From: an uncultured Clostridia bacterium
Lineage (GTDB): Bacteria > Bacillota > Clostridia > Christensenellales > UBA1242
Length of the DNA: 64,000 nt
Direction: 5' to 3'
Assembly (NCBI GenBank): GCA_934777435.1
Contig: CAKVNK010000002.1
Coordinates: 186,001-250,000, forward strand
Below, piece by piece: positions 25,020-36,800 of the stretch. The translations under genes were made by a program, and so were the position numbers. A model generated the notes under the pieces. It saw only the letters and a list, made by a program, of their open reading frames with translations, ran no database searches and was not told the origin of the DNA. The number at the start of each line of letters is the position of its first letter. The stretch's first letter is position 1.

Positions 25020-26105
25020 ATGCAAAACAAAACTGTTGTGGTTGGGCTTTCTGGTGGTGTTGATAGTTCAGTTGCGGCCTACCTTTTAAAAAAACAAGGC
25101 TATAATGTTATTGGTCTTTTTATGCTTAACTGGGAAGAAAACGATGCAAATGGAAATTGCACTGCAGAACAAGATTTTGAAGATGTTAAACGTGTGGCAA
25201 ATAAAATTGGCATACCTTATTACACCGTTAATTATGCCAAGGAATATAAAGATAGAGTTTTCAGTTATTTTTTAGATGAATACGAAAAAGGATATACACC
25301 TAACCCTGATGTGATGTGTAATAAAGAAATTAAATTTGGCCCATTTTTAAAGCATGCTATGGAACTTGGTGCAGATTATATTGCTACTGGACATTATTGC
25401 AAAAGGGTGGATAGAGATGGTAAAGTTTATCTTTATAAATCACATGATAAAAATAAAGACCAAACTTACTTTTTAAATCAACTTAATCAATCTCAACTTG
25501 AAAAAACGCTTTTCCCTTTGGCAGATATAGATAAAACTGAAGTGCGTGCGATTGCAAAAGAATTGGGGTTAAGCACAGCAGAAAAGAAGGATAGTACTGG
25601 TATTTGCTTTATTGGTGAGCGTAATTTTAGGCAATTTTTAAAAACGTTTTTGCCAGCTCAACCAGGGGTTATAAAAGACTTGCAGGGCAATGTTGTTGGC
25701 AAACATGATGGTGTTATGTATTATACAATCGGTCAACGCAGAGGACTCAACATTGGTGGTAAAAATGGTTATGATGCGGATAGATGGTTTGTTGTAAGAA
25801 AAGATGTTAAAACTAACACTTTGTATGTGAATTGTGGCGAGTGTGATGAAATGTTTAGTACAGGTTGTATCGTGACAGATTTTAACTGGATAACTGACAC
25901 TAAAAGCGAAAACTTCGATTGTTTTGTTAAGTTGAGATACCGCCAACCAGACCAGGCAGTTAAAGTTGAAGTTATTGATGAACATACATTGAAATTGAAT
26001 TTTGCGGAAAAACAACGTGCGGTGACTATTGGTCAATTTGCGGTGTTGTATGGCGCTGACGGCATGTGCTATGGCGGTGGCAGAATTAATGAGTTGGTAA
26101 AATAA
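25020..26105 (+). CDS. mnmA: tRNA-specific 2-thiouridylase MnmA
   Basis: Thiolates U34 of Lys, Glu and Gln tRNAs. 361 residues. PP-loop SGGVDSS at 11-17; catalytic C100 in NPDVMCNKEIKFG and the second cysteine C196 in STGICFIGERNFRQFL, which form the disulfide or persulfide pair; TGHYCKR and the C-terminal beta-barrel with YTIGQRRGLNIGG. GGAG ribosome site. The cysteine desulfurase partner is not in the window. Confidence 0.96.
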   Translation: MQNKTVVVGLSGGVDSSVAAYLLKKQGYNVIGLFMLNWEENDANGNCTAEQDFEDVKRVANKIGIPYYTVNYAKEYKDRVFSYFLDEYEKGYTPNPDVMCNKEIKFGPFLKHAMELGADYIATGHYCKRVDRDGKVYLYKSHDKNKDQTYFLNQLNQSQLEKTLFPLADIDKTEVRAIAKELGLSTAEKKDSTGICFIGERNFRQFLKTFLPAQPGVIKDLQGNVVGKHDGVMYYTIGQRRGLNIGGKNGYDADRWFVVRKDVKTNTLYVNCGECDEMFSTGCIVTDFNWITDTKSENFDCFVKLRYRQPDQAVKVEVIDEHTLKLNFAEKQRAVTIGQFAVLYGADGMCYGGGRINELVK

Positions 26106-26479
26106 AACGTTTAAAAAAAATAATTAAAAAATATTTAAAAATTTAAAAAATAATTAAAAAATATTTAAAAATTTAAAAAATAATTAAAAAATAAATAAAA
26201 ATATCATAAATATTAGTAAAAATATCAAAAATAATTAATTTTTTGGTATTTTTTATTTCCATGTTTTAGATGTTGTGCCTAAATAAAATATTTAATTTGT
26301 AAACAAAAATTGTTGATTTTGAAATTCGTAGAAAGATATTTGTTATCATTCTGCTTGAATTGTTACTGTTTGGTTTTAATAATATTTCGCTGTTAAATGA
26401 TATGATTTTAATATGTTGTGATAAATATTTGTAAAAAGAAATTGATTGTGTTAAACTATGTTTAAACAGTAGGGGATAA
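26106..26479 (+). other. AT-rich spacer with 30-bp tandem repeat and promoter
   Basis: No gene. About 2.6 copies of a 30-bp unit (beginning AAAAAATAATTAAAAAATAT) cover 26115-26194. Near the end TTGTAA (26429-26434), 17 bp, TAAACT (26452-26457) is the promoter of the first giant gene. Confidence 0.6.
26429..26457 (+). promoter_or_regulatory. Promoter of giant surface protein 1
   Basis: TTGTAA, 17 bp, TAAACT, followed by an AGGGG ribosome site. The promoter of the second giant gene (33844-33872) has the same elements and closely similar flanks. Confidence 0.75.
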
Positions 26480-29400
26480 ATGGTTTTTGAACGTAGTAAA
26501 AATCGTATAGAACTATCAACAATCATATTTGCGATTGTTGCCCTTTTTGTGTCATCAATATTTGCTTTTGGTTTGAATTTTATACAAGTAGGTTATGCAG
26601 CAGCACCTTCTAGCCGCTACACATTTTATTTTACATGTCAAGAAACAGAGTATTGGTCTGGTGACGCTGTTATGGAAACAATGTACACTTATTTCGATGA
26701 TGATATAGAATTAGCTTATTCACCTAATGATTATCCTGATTACATAAAAAAAGATGAAAATGGTGCCCAATATAGATTTAAGGGGTGGAGAGTAGAAAAG
26801 TTACAAAGTTATTATGGAACAGGTGACCCATTAACAGCTAAAGTTGCTAGTGTTGTTGATGAGTGTGCTTCTGATAGATTCGAACTTTACCAACCTACTG
26901 GACCGATTGGTGACTTAGCATACTATAGATGTGTTGCACTCTGGGAAAAACGCTATTTTAATGAAGAAATAATTGCTAGTGATGATGAAAGTTGGACTCC
27001 ACTTGGAACGGAAGGAAAGGGAATTGTTTACTCTGTGTTTGACTATGACAATAGTTATAATGGGGACTATATAGACTTTGGTGGAGATAGAGAATTTCGC
27101 ATCAATATGTTTGCGACAGGTACAGACATGTGTGATTATGAATCTATAAAATTCTTTGATAGTGTGTATTACGATAAATACACGCAGTATTATGATGATT
27201 ACGAGAAGATGTGTGAAGTGTTTGAGGAGTCTATGTATGAGGAGGATCCGGAAGTTATTGGTGTAATACCAGGCTCGGCTGCTAAATCTATTTGGTACAT
27301 GGAAAGACCTGACCCTGTTATTAACAACAATAAATCAACACCAAGATTAAGAAGATTTTGTGATTGGAAAAGATTGAATTTTTACATTAGATTTCAACCT
27401 AATAGTGGTTCAATTCAGAATTTGTGTGTGGGCAGTTTTTGGATACCAGCGTTACCAAGGTCAATGTATAATAAACTGCCTGGTATCACCACGAATTCGC
27501 CATTTGTTACTTCAAGCACTGCTTATAATGACTTAGATGTTAAATGTCAAATGTTTTCAATTTATAACTATGAATTCAAAACTATGATGGAAATGCAGTA
27601 TAGTGATGGTGTGAATGACCCGGCCTATTTTATACAGTTTTTGGGGTTTAACGTTGAGGGTGGTGCTGATGTGGGGTCATCAACTATTTCTGTCTATGCT
27701 GATTATAGGGAAAAAGATTGGCGTAAAGAAAGTGGTGATGTTTTCTTAAAGTATAATTTGGTATTTAATCAACCAAACAATGTATCCACAGGTAAAAATG
27801 CCGGGGCTTTTTGGTATAAAAAATTGGGTACAACAGGTGACTTTACTAAAGTGCAAGCTGATGATGGTAGTCCATGTGCTTTAACAATGGCTATTTATGA
27901 CAAAACAAAAATTGATATTACATATTCAAATAATGAAACAGTGTTTACATTTTATATGAGTTCTTACACATATTCAAGGAGAACTATAAAATATTCAATA
28001 GCTGATGGTTATAGATTTGATTCGTTAAATAGAAATGGAAATCAAGATTTATCGCCACAGAATAACTTAACAAGTCAAAGTTTTGTTACGGATAAAGATG
28101 AAGAAATAAATTTAAATTACCAACTTATTTATTATAATCTATCAATAGGTTATACAACAATAGGGTTGAGTAATAACACAAAAGCATATTTAGCATCATC
28201 TGAATATAGACCTAACAACGACAAAACATATCAAGATGTTACTAGACTAAAAAATTCTTGCCTGTCAGTTGAGGGCTATGAATTGCCAACTGCTTCCAAT
28301 ACAACAGCTTTAACTGATATTTTTGGTGAAGACTATGCGACTTTGGTGTCAAACCAAAAAGTATTTAGTGGTTGGCTATTGGATTTAACGGCCTTGGAAA
28401 GATTGGGCTATACATATGATGAAAACACAAACACCGCAACAAGAAGTTATAATTATAAAACAAGCCCTATTGTGCAACAAGTTGATGAACCGACTTGGGT
28501 GAAGTTTGAGGCAGGCAAAGCAAGTACAACCTTAAATGGAGAAAGAAGGATTTGTTTAAAACTTACTAAAATATATGGCTTTGGTAACTTTGTGTTTGGT
28601 TTAAGCAATGTTGCAAGTGCTGGATTTATTTGGGGGGATAATAGCAAACATATTTCATCGGAATCATTTGTTTTGCCTATTGTGCCAAACTGGTCTTCAC
28701 AATACAATTTAAGCATTTCAAATCCAATAAGGACCGTGAATTTTGTAAGTTCAAAAGATAGCGTGAGTGGCGTGTTGAAAAACACATCAAGTACAATTTA
28801 TAGCACGGTTAACTTTAAAGTAACCAGCAATTCAAACATAGATTTTGTTTTCCCTAAGGGTGCTGCTTTTTGTTCTTATGCAAATATTACATCATATTCA
28901 GAGATATATGATGAAAATGGAAATTATGGGTTGTTTAATTATGGGCATGATATTATAGGTTATCAGATATCGTTTAAATATGGCGGGATGACTTACTATC
29001 CTTATTATTACAAACCAGCAAATGCGATAATAAAATCTTGGAAAGCACTATATTTAAAAAATGGAAATTATTATTATACCACTTATGGCAGTTCAGGCAC
29101 CGCGACAGATGTACAATGCAATGTTTCAACAATAAATAATCAAATCTATATGTCTATAAAAGATTTCAGCTACACATTGTTTGGAAAGACATCTACTGCT
29201 GACATGCAATCTTTGATAAGATGTTTTGCAAGTTGGACTCAAGGTGATTTTGTGTTGCGTGACACAACTTTTGTTGTTACTCCAGTTTGGGATAATGCTA
29301 AAATTAATATAACAGAGTCAATGCCAAATCAATTTGGGTCGGCTTCAAAAATTGATACATTTACAATAAAGTTTGAAGATGCTTACAACATCGATTTTGG

Positions 29401-32400
29401 CAATTCTGATTCAACAGGCAAAAGTATTGCTTACTATGAAACAAGGTCTTATAATGCCGTTGTTGCAAATGCTAACAAAACATCTACCGATGTTTATTGG
29501 AATTATTACAAAATACCTAAATCAGACTATGTTTACAATTCAATAAATCATTCATACACAGTTACACTTTCGAAGGTTGAAGTTGATAATGTGTATTGCA
29601 TTTATATAAAAGATGTTTCTAATATAAATTTAGCACAAAATGGTAATTATACCATTTCTGAAACTGCTGAAAATTTAAATTTTAGTTCGAATTATGATAA
29701 TATATATAAAACAAGGTATAGAACATTTCTTCATTTTGGAAATAGTTATGGTTATTCCACTTTGCCAAGTTATGTCAAAGGCGTAACTACAGATCGTTAT
29801 GCAAACATGTTTAGAAATGCTGTTAACACATATAAAAATCATATAGACGAAACGCAAGTTTCAGTTGAAACATTACGAAAGTTCCATTTACGCACTGTGT
29901 ACAATGGGGCGAATGGAAGATATATTTGGGTGGCAAATAACCACACTATTGGAGATTTAGCATTTGCCAAAGATTACTATGAAAACATAGCATTCAGGTT
30001 TAATGGTGTTAATGGTGCATATGCATTAACAACAAGTAAATACAGAGGAACATTTGTTCCACATTCAGACTATTTAATTAATGACCCCGCAGGTTTACAG
30101 TTTAAAACACAAAACGTTAAGTCAATAAGAAACACAAGTTGGACAATAGATATGGACGTAAACCACATAGGTGAAGAACCAACACTTGTGCCAATATATT
30201 TCAGAGAGTCGTACAAACTCAATTTGAATTACTATTACAAAGCAGGTACATATGAATACAATGGCTTTGTTGGATACTTAAATGTAGTAGTTACCGACAA
30301 CGCTGCAGAAACAAGTTCAACAGGTGGCAATGGTAAATATTTGGTATACTACAACAGCAATAAGTCAAAATGTGTAATATACAAGTATGACACAACATCA
30401 GATACAAAACGATATAAATTAAGTTTATGGTTTGATGAATTAACAGAAGATAAAATAGTAGATTGTATAGTAATCTACCGTGGTTGTGATGTAACCATAG
30501 AAGCCATAGACCAAAGCAAAGTATTAGATTTGAACAAAGAAAACAGTTTCTATGACCCAATGATAGGTTACAGATACACTGGAGAATTGAGTGGTAGAGT
30601 AGCGGGTGTTGAAAAGACATCATTAGATAGTTATGGATACACAATTCCATTTAACACAAACACAGAAGTAGGACAAGTAACCACAATTAATGGCTTATTT
30701 AGTGACGCGGAGCCAGTATATGTAAATGCTGGTGACTATATTAGTTTAAGCATATACTTTGCCCCTATTAACTATGACACAACCATAGCGATGACAGATA
30801 CAAATGCTGGTCAGGTGCAGATTTCACGATTGGGCAACAGCAATGTCATAACAACAAGCCAACCATACAAGTTAACAAACTTGCAAAGGGGTAGTGTTGC
30901 CGAGTTCTTCTATTACGCCTATGCAGGATATGGGTTAATGGAAGAAGATTTCACCATATCCAATAATTGGATAAAGAGTTTAGATATGTCTGGTAACGAG
31001 ATAGCAAGGCAAACAGATAGAGAGAAGCAGACATACAAACTTAATTTAAGTGGTGCGTGGTTAAGGATATACTTATACAAAGATGGTACATATTCAGTAG
31101 ATGCATCACAAACATTAGGTCAGATAGATGTAAACATAAAGATGTTAGAGTTTGATATTTACACTAGCATCATAGATAAATATACAACTAAACTTGAAAC
31201 TCAATGGGCAGAGAAAGGTTGGAAATTAGATAATCAATTTATATGGGAATTGCCAGTAACAGAGTTAAAAACTTATGACGGAAATACCATATATGCATAT
31301 TACCATAACGACAAGTATTATGCATTGTTAAGCAGTTGGGCAAACCAACCAAGAACACCAACCACAAGAACATTGTTGGCAGATAATTACACTTTCTTGC
31401 TTGAAGATAAGCCAGTTAATACATACAACATAACCACAGATATATTGTTTAATATGGTGTTAACAGAACGTGGCATCATAGTACCTGAAGAAAACAGGTA
31501 TATGTACTTCAATCTTGAAGTGGTAGAGATGTACAAATTGAGTTTGGCAATAGTTGTAGGTGTTAATGATACCAACTGTTCAACCAGAACATTAACAATA
31601 TCTAACACAGATAACAATACAGTAACACTTACAGCAGGCAGTGAATATATTGCATCACAAACCATGCCATATATCTACACATACCGTTGGTTGGAAAATG
31701 ACTTAACGGCAACATTTGTAGATAAATATTATACAGGTGTAACATTTACAGCAACAGAAGGTGATGTTGTTCAACCAATAACTTCACCAATGCAAGCGAC
31801 ATCGGATATGGTTATATATGCAAACTTCACACCAGTTCAGTTGCTGGTAGATTTAACCTTTAATTACAATGGAACAAAGGTAATACAAAATCCAACAACA
31901 AGTGCGGTAGACAAAGCCAAGATAGCGGAATACTTTACATCATGGCAGATGACAACAAAATCTGGAGTGCAAAACAACATAACCAACAGCACAGAGACAG
32001 GTAAAGTTGTAGCAAATGATACTATTGCGATGGCATATACATTGAAGCCAATATACAATGTAACCATAAAGGTAAACAACAGTGCATCAAGGTTAATCTA
32101 CGATACAACCACAGGCAGTTACAAAGCAGTGGTTTCAACAGACGACTATATTTCAGGTAAAGTGGAGATAGTTGTAGATATTGTGGATAAGAAGCAAGGA
32201 CAACTTAACTTAAAAGTAGATAAAGACAATTCAAATGGAGCAGTGTTCCATACCCAAGAAGCAGAGACAATGGAAACATTTGCGGACTTGTGGATAAATG
32301 GGATAAACTATGGTAAAACAGGTTCATTTATGTCTGGTTACACAGTAAAGATTAAGTTAAATTCAATACCAACAGGTTACAAATATGTAGGTGTAAAGAA

Positions 32401-33631
32401 AGACCATGGCAATGTAGATACAAGATACAAATTGACAGGTAACGAGATAGAGATAACAGACGGCAAAGTGCCAGAAGGTATGTTAGAAGATGACTATGTA
32501 ACATTGATAGCTGGCACATACTATGCAGTGTTTGAGAAAGAGTTAATTTCAACCGAGATGATATTAACAGCAAGAAACAAAAACAACTATGGCTACCAAA
32601 CAAATGGCTTGCAAGCGGTATGGAGAAATGGGCATTTGGCGGTGTTAAAAGAAAGTTCAGTGCAAGACACATTAAACTTCTACCGTAATGCAGAATTAGC
32701 AGATGAAGAACTTGTAACGTATTACTATATGGATAAGACAGGTAGACATGACATCACTGGCACAAGTTTAACCATAACCAGTGAAATGCTGGAAAATATC
32801 CAACCATTGGCAAACGGAAGCAAATTGTTAAAGATATATGTAGAGAGTAACTTAAAGTTTAACTTAACATTTACAGTAGAAGAAGAAAGTTTGCAATACT
32901 TGGAAAAGATAGAAGTGGATGGAAAGACATTAAGTTCAGTAAACAACATATTCAGCACAGCGTATAGCCTAGAGAACACCAGTGTAACATACAGCATAAG
33001 CAGTAAGTTACCGGATAAATACAAGATAACCATAACAGGAGATGCAACAGGCACAGGCAGTGAGATAAGCCAAAGCATAACACTTGTGACCAACCGAAAG
33101 ATAACAGTAAAGATAACCAAGAATAGTTATGGGTTAACGGTAGACGAGAAGTTGTATGCGGACATAGTTGAATTGAACAACAATGCACCTGAAACATTAA
33201 CAGGGGACGATGTGCTTAATCCAAGCATAAACGGAGATAAGGTTGGCTATGTATACAACAGTAATCCAACATATGTAGACATAGTGACAGTTGCAGGTGA
33301 AGGTAATGATAAGAAGCAATTAACATCGATAAGGTTTGAAGACGAGAAGTTAAGTTTTGAATTAGCCTTAGACGCAACTAGCGAAGCGTACATTACAGGC
33401 ATAACTGCCAAGAAAGCGGACGGCGGAGAGATAAGCAAAGCGGCCATAAAGATAAGCCCAGATAAAGAAAACGCAAATATGTATAGCGTAAGCATAACCG
33501 TTGACGGGGAAACGTTTACCTTTACTTTAGAAAAGTCTAGCACTGGCTCAATATTGTTTGGTTTTGTGGGGTTAGGAAATTCAAAATTAACTTTAACCTA
33601 CACTGTTGTAAAACTGATATCCATAAGTTAG
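26480..33631 (+). CDS. Giant secreted surface protein 1
   Basis: 2,383 residues. Signal peptide: basic start, hydrophobic segment about 13-35, likely cleavage near AAA at 40-42. The mature protein is Tyr/Asn/Thr/Ser-rich and beta-rich. Several F.GW segments (for example YRFKGW at 98-103 and VFSGWLLD) followed by tyrosine/tryptophan strands resemble the B-repeat (Flg_new/InlB) type of surface protein. Residues about 1121-2295 are identical to the second giant protein. No sortase motif or C-terminal membrane helix is present, so the anchor is unknown. Probably an adhesin or structural surface protein. AGGGG ribosome site. Confidence 0.85.
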   Translation: MVFERSKNRIELSTIIFAIVALFVSSIFAFGLNFIQVGYAAAPSSRYTFYFTCQETEYWSGDAVMETMYTYFDDDIELAYSPNDYPDYIKKDENGAQYRFKGWRVEKLQSYYGTGDPLTAKVASVVDECASDRFELYQPTGPIGDLAYYRCVALWEKRYFNEEIIASDDESWTPLGTEGKGIVYSVFDYDNSYNGDYIDFGGDREFRINMFATGTDMCDYESIKFFDSVYYDKYTQYYDDYEKMCEVFEESMYEEDPEVIGVIPGSAAKSIWYMERPDPVINNNKSTPRLRRFCDWKRLNFYIRFQPNSGSIQNLCVGSFWIPALPRSMYNKLPGITTNSPFVTSSTAYNDLDVKCQMFSIYNYEFKTMMEMQYSDGVNDPAYFIQFLGFNVEGGADVGSSTISVYADYREKDWRKESGDVFLKYNLVFNQPNNVSTGKNAGAFWYKKLGTTGDFTKVQADDGSPCALTMAIYDKTKIDITYSNNETVFTFYMSSYTYSRRTIKYSIADGYRFDSLNRNGNQDLSPQNNLTSQSFVTDKDEEINLNYQLIYYNLSIGYTTIGLSNNTKAYLASSEYRPNNDKTYQDVTRLKNSCLSVEGYELPTASNTTALTDIFGEDYATLVSNQKVFSGWLLDLTALERLGYTYDENTNTATRSYNYKTSPIVQQVDEPTWVKFEAGKASTTLNGERRICLKLTKIYGFGNFVFGLSNVASAGFIWGDNSKHISSESFVLPIVPNWSSQYNLSISNPIRTVNFVSSKDSVSGVLKNTSSTIYSTVNFKVTSNSNIDFVFPKGAAFCSYANITSYSEIYDENGNYGLFNYGHDIIGYQISFKYGGMTYYPYYYKPANAIIKSWKALYLKNGNYYYTTYGSSGTATDVQCNVSTINNQIYMSIKDFSYTLFGKTSTADMQSLIRCFASWTQGDFVLRDTTFVVTPVWDNAKINITESMPNQFGSASKIDTFTIKFEDAYNIDFGNSDSTGKSIAYYETRSYNAVVANANKTSTDVYWNYYKIPKSDYVYNSINHSYTVTLSKVEVDNVYCIYIKDVSNINLAQNGNYTISETAENLNFSSNYDNIYKTRYRTFLHFGNSYGYSTLPSYVKGVTTDRYANMFRNAVNTYKNHIDETQVSVETLRKFHLRTVYNGANGRYIWVANNHTIGDLAFAKDYYENIAFRFNGVNGAYALTTSKYRGTFVPHSDYLINDPAGLQFKTQNVKSIRNTSWTIDMDVNHIGEEPTLVPIYFRESYKLNLNYYYKAGTYEYNGFVGYLNVVVTDNAAETSSTGGNGKYLVYYNSNKSKCVIYKYDTTSDTKRYKLSLWFDELTEDKIVDCIVIYRGCDVTIEAIDQSKVLDLNKENSFYDPMIGYRYTGELSGRVAGVEKTSLDSYGYTIPFNTNTEVGQVTTINGLFSDAEPVYVNAGDYISLSIYFAPINYDTTIAMTDTNAGQVQISRLGNSNVITTSQPYKLTNLQRGSVAEFFYYAYAGYGLMEEDFTISNNWIKSLDMSGNEIARQTDREKQTYKLNLSGAWLRIYLYKDGTYSVDASQTLGQIDVNIKMLEFDIYTSIIDKYTTKLETQWAEKGWKLDNQFIWELPVTELKTYDGNTIYAYYHNDKYYALLSSWANQPRTPTTRTLLADNYTFLLEDKPVNTYNITTDILFNMVLTERGIIVPEENRYMYFNLEVVEMYKLSLAIVVGVNDTNCSTRTLTISNTDNNTVTLTAGSEYIASQTMPYIYTYRWLENDLTATFVDKYYTGVTFTATEGDVVQPITSPMQATSDMVIYANFTPVQLLVDLTFNYNGTKVIQNPTTSAVDKAKIAEYFTSWQMTTKSGVQNNITNSTETGKVVANDTIAMAYTLKPIYNVTIKVNNSASRLIYDTTTGSYKAVVSTDDYISGKVEIVVDIVDKKQGQLNLKVDKDNSNGAVFHTQEAETMETFADLWINGINYGKTGSFMSGYTVKIKLNSIPTGYKYVGVKKDHGNVDTRYKLTGNEIEITDGKVPEGMLEDDYVTLIAGTYYAVFEKELISTEMILTARNKNNYGYQTNGLQAVWRNGHLAVLKESSVQDTLNFYRNAELADEELVTYYYMDKTGRHDITGTSLTITSEMLENIQPLANGSKLLKIYVESNLKFNLTFTVEEESLQYLEKIEVDGKTLSSVNNIFSTAYSLENTSVTYSISSKLPDKYKITITGDATGTGSEISQSITLVTNRKITVKITKNSYGLTVDEKLYADIVELNNNAPETLTGDDVLNPSINGDKVGYVYNSNPTYVDIVTVAGEGNDKKQLTSIRFEDEKLSFELALDATSEAYITGITAKKADGGEISKAAIKISPDKENANMYSVSITVDGETFTFTLEKSSTGSILFGFVGLGNSKLTLTYTVVKLISIS
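29841..33364 (+). repeat. 3.5-kb direct repeat, copy 1
   Basis: Appears base-for-base identical to 37091-40614 (offset 7,250 bp). Identity begins and ends abruptly inside the coding frames; beyond 33364 the copies are similar but diverged. Same reading phase in both genes. Confidence 0.9.
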
Positions 33632-33712
33632 GCTTAAATGTTTGAGTATATGTATCATGTTTTTAAAACATAAATCTAAAAAAGATTCAGACAAAGTAAA
33701 TTAAAAGAATAG

Positions 33713-33751
33713 AAAAACACACTGGATAAAGATGAAACCAGTGTGTTTTTT
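33713..33751 (+). terminator. Terminator of giant gene 1
   Basis: AAAAACACACTGG, 12-nt loop, CCAGTGTGTTTTTT. A related hairpin follows giant gene 2. Confidence 0.9.
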
Positions 33752-33843
33752 CTTAAGTTTTATTGATAAAACAATCTTACTCTCTGTTACTTTTTTGAAA
33801 TTATCAATGTTAGAAAGATTATGATATAAAGTTGTTAAAATAT

Positions 33844-33872
33844 TTGTAAAAAGAAGTAGATTGTGTTAAACT
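33844..33872 (+). promoter_or_regulatory. Promoter of giant surface protein 2
   Basis: TTGTAA (33844-33849), 17 bp, TAAACT (33867-33872), then TAGGGG before the ATG; duplicated from the copy-1 promoter. Confidence 0.75.
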
Positions 33873-33894
33873 ATTATTAAGCACTAGGGGTTTT

Positions 33895-36800
33895 ATGATT
33901 TATCAAAAAAACAAATCTAAATTACGTGTTTCAACAATTCTGCTTGCAGTTATTGTGCTTTTTGTAGCTTCTCTTTGTACTTTTGGCTTTAATGTGTTGC
34001 AAAATAGTGATGCTGCCGCCGTGTCATGGCAAATAAATTATATATTCCATTTGGGATCTGCTCCATATTGGTATGGTAATGAGATAGAGACAATGTCCAC
34101 TTCAAGGATAACAATGATTGATGGCCCTTATGCATTTTCACCAAATGATGCTAACAATAAATCAAAAATTGGCAAGGGATACTTATTTAAGGGGTGGTCA
34201 GCTACAGAAGGGTCAAATAGGGTTGATGCACAAGATGGATTTAAATTAAACCACCCAACCTCAGCAAAAGTGTTAACTTTACACTATTATGCTGTGTGGG
34301 AAAAAATTGAAAAATTTGATAGTGATGATTCTGTTGAAATATCAACAAAAAGCATCAAAATCACATATAGTGATAAGAGTGAGGATTATGGAGGCAATAG
34401 AGAAGTTGTTGTAACACTCTCTGGTAAAGTGGAAAACGACTCTACTACCGATAATCGCTTAAAGTTTTATAAAAACACTCTTGGATGGAGCATAGATCAA
34501 ACAGCGGGTAGCTCTGGTTCAACTTGGTATCTTGCTCCAAAAGTTGTTGATGGCACACTTTACAACAATGGTTTGCCAGTGCTTAGAAGCTTTACGTCTT
34601 GGACAACTCTTAGGTTTGCAATTAGGTATACCCATATTGATAGCCAGGTTTACACTGTTAATGTTGCATCTGTTGATGTGCCTTCTTTGAATTCGGATTT
34701 AACCAATGGTATAACCAATTATTTGGCTGGTAAATCAAATAGCAATTCGGTTGTGGTTTATGGTAAAAAATTTTCAGTGGCTAAAGCTATTGATGCTGGC
34801 GGATTGAATGCCAAAATAAACAATTATATAAAGAAAAATTTTACTTATACATATGAATATGGAACCATATACGTCAATTTTGTAGGAATAAACGACACAA
34901 AAAATGATCAGATCTTCACAAAATATGATTTAATGTTTAAAGCACCAATAAATATATCAACAAATGTAAACAAGGGGGCTTTTTGGTATTATGGTGCAAG
35001 CACTGCTTCATTGGCCGCTTCAAAATCAGCAAATGGTACTGCTTCAGATTTGAAATATAAGGTATATGCTGACACTAATATAACTTACAATAATAGCACA
35101 GCAAATAATAGATTTGAATTTAATACGGTAACTAGAGAAAATGGTCAAACTGTAAGTAAAAAGATATATGTTGTATACCGCATCCAAGATGGTTATTCGT
35201 GTGAAAATATTGTATCAAACACACAAAATTACTTATATAGATATCCTACAACTAATTTGTCATCGAAAACTTGGACTATTTCTGCTAATGAAACGATAAC
35301 ATCTGAATATAGCTTGATGTATTATAGTTTGACGGTTGGTTATACAGTGCAAGGTAGTTCGGTTAATGTTGCTTCTCAAGACGAAAGTGGAACTGTGAAA
35401 ATTGTTAAATCCACATCTTATCAACCTAATGGTGGTAAAACATCTTACCAAGATGTAAGTTACACATATGACAATTCACAAAGCATATTTTCAGTTGAGG
35501 GCTATGAATTGCCAACAACAGCGGCTGATTTGCAATCAATATTTGGTGGCGACTATGACAGATTATTGGGTACTAATGGTGGCGGAACAAAACGAACATT
35601 TAATGGCTGGTTACTTGATGTTACTTCTTTGGAGGCGTTGGGTTATCAACTTGACAATAATTTATCAGGCAATGGCACTGTTTACTATAGAAAATCATCA
35701 CAATGGGTTAAATTTGACGTCGGAAATAAAATCACAACATTAAATGGATCAAGATCTATATATTTATCTTTAACAAAAGTATATGGATATGGAGATTTCT
35801 TATTTGGTCAGAATTCCAATATTAACAATGGTTATTGTTGGGGAACAAATAACAACAAAGGTTTTGAACCAGCATCATTTATTATGCCGATTGTTCCAAA
35901 CTGGTCTTCAGAATATAACTTAAGTGTGTCAAATCCAAAAAGTTCTGTTGTTGTAGATAACGCAAACACAACAAAAACAATATCAGGTGTTTTGCTTGGC
36001 TCATTAAATGGTGTTTATGATGGTTGTACATTTAAAGTGACAAGTAATACAAATATTGACTTTGTTTACTCCAAAGGAACAGCCTTTTATCAATCGGATA
36101 ATATCAAGTCATCAAGTTTATATAATACAGCAGGTCAATATGGTTTGTTTAATTATGGTCACGATATTATAGGCTATCAAATAACATTTAAATATGGTGG
36201 AAAGACTTTTTATCCATATTATTGTAAAGTAGCAGGGGAGTATTCAAAACAATGGAGACCATTATACTATAACAGTTCAGACGGAAATTATTATTCTGAC
36301 ACATATAACGCTGATGGTTCAATTAGCTCAAAAGTTTATCCCGTATCACAAATTAACAATCAAATTTATATGTCGCTAAATGACTTTAAAAAAGTTTTTT
36401 GGAATACAGAAACTGATGTAAGCACAAACATGAGGGAATTGATATATTGCTTTGCAAGTTGGACTCAAGGTGACTTTGTGTTACAAGGAACAACGTTCGT
36501 AGTTTCCCCTGTTTGGCGTAAAGCGGATATTTGTATAACAGAAGCAACGGCAAATCAATTTGGCTCTGCTTCAAAAATAGACACAGTTACAACAAGTATT
36601 GGAAATCAATATAATATTCCATTTGGTGATTCTGCTTCTGCAGGTAAAAGCATTGCATACTACAAAACAAAAAGCAATAAAATTGTTGTGGCAAATCAAA
36701 ATGGATATAGTGGAAATGTGACATGGAATTACTACAATCATTCAATATTTGATTATGATTATAACTTAACAAACAATCAATATATAATAGAACTTAAAAA

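Noticed and set aside
30291..33543. Long antisense open frames within both giant genes.
   Set aside because: They repeat identically in both copies only because the DNA is identical, are low-complexity (Leu/Cys/His-rich) and have no ribosome sites.
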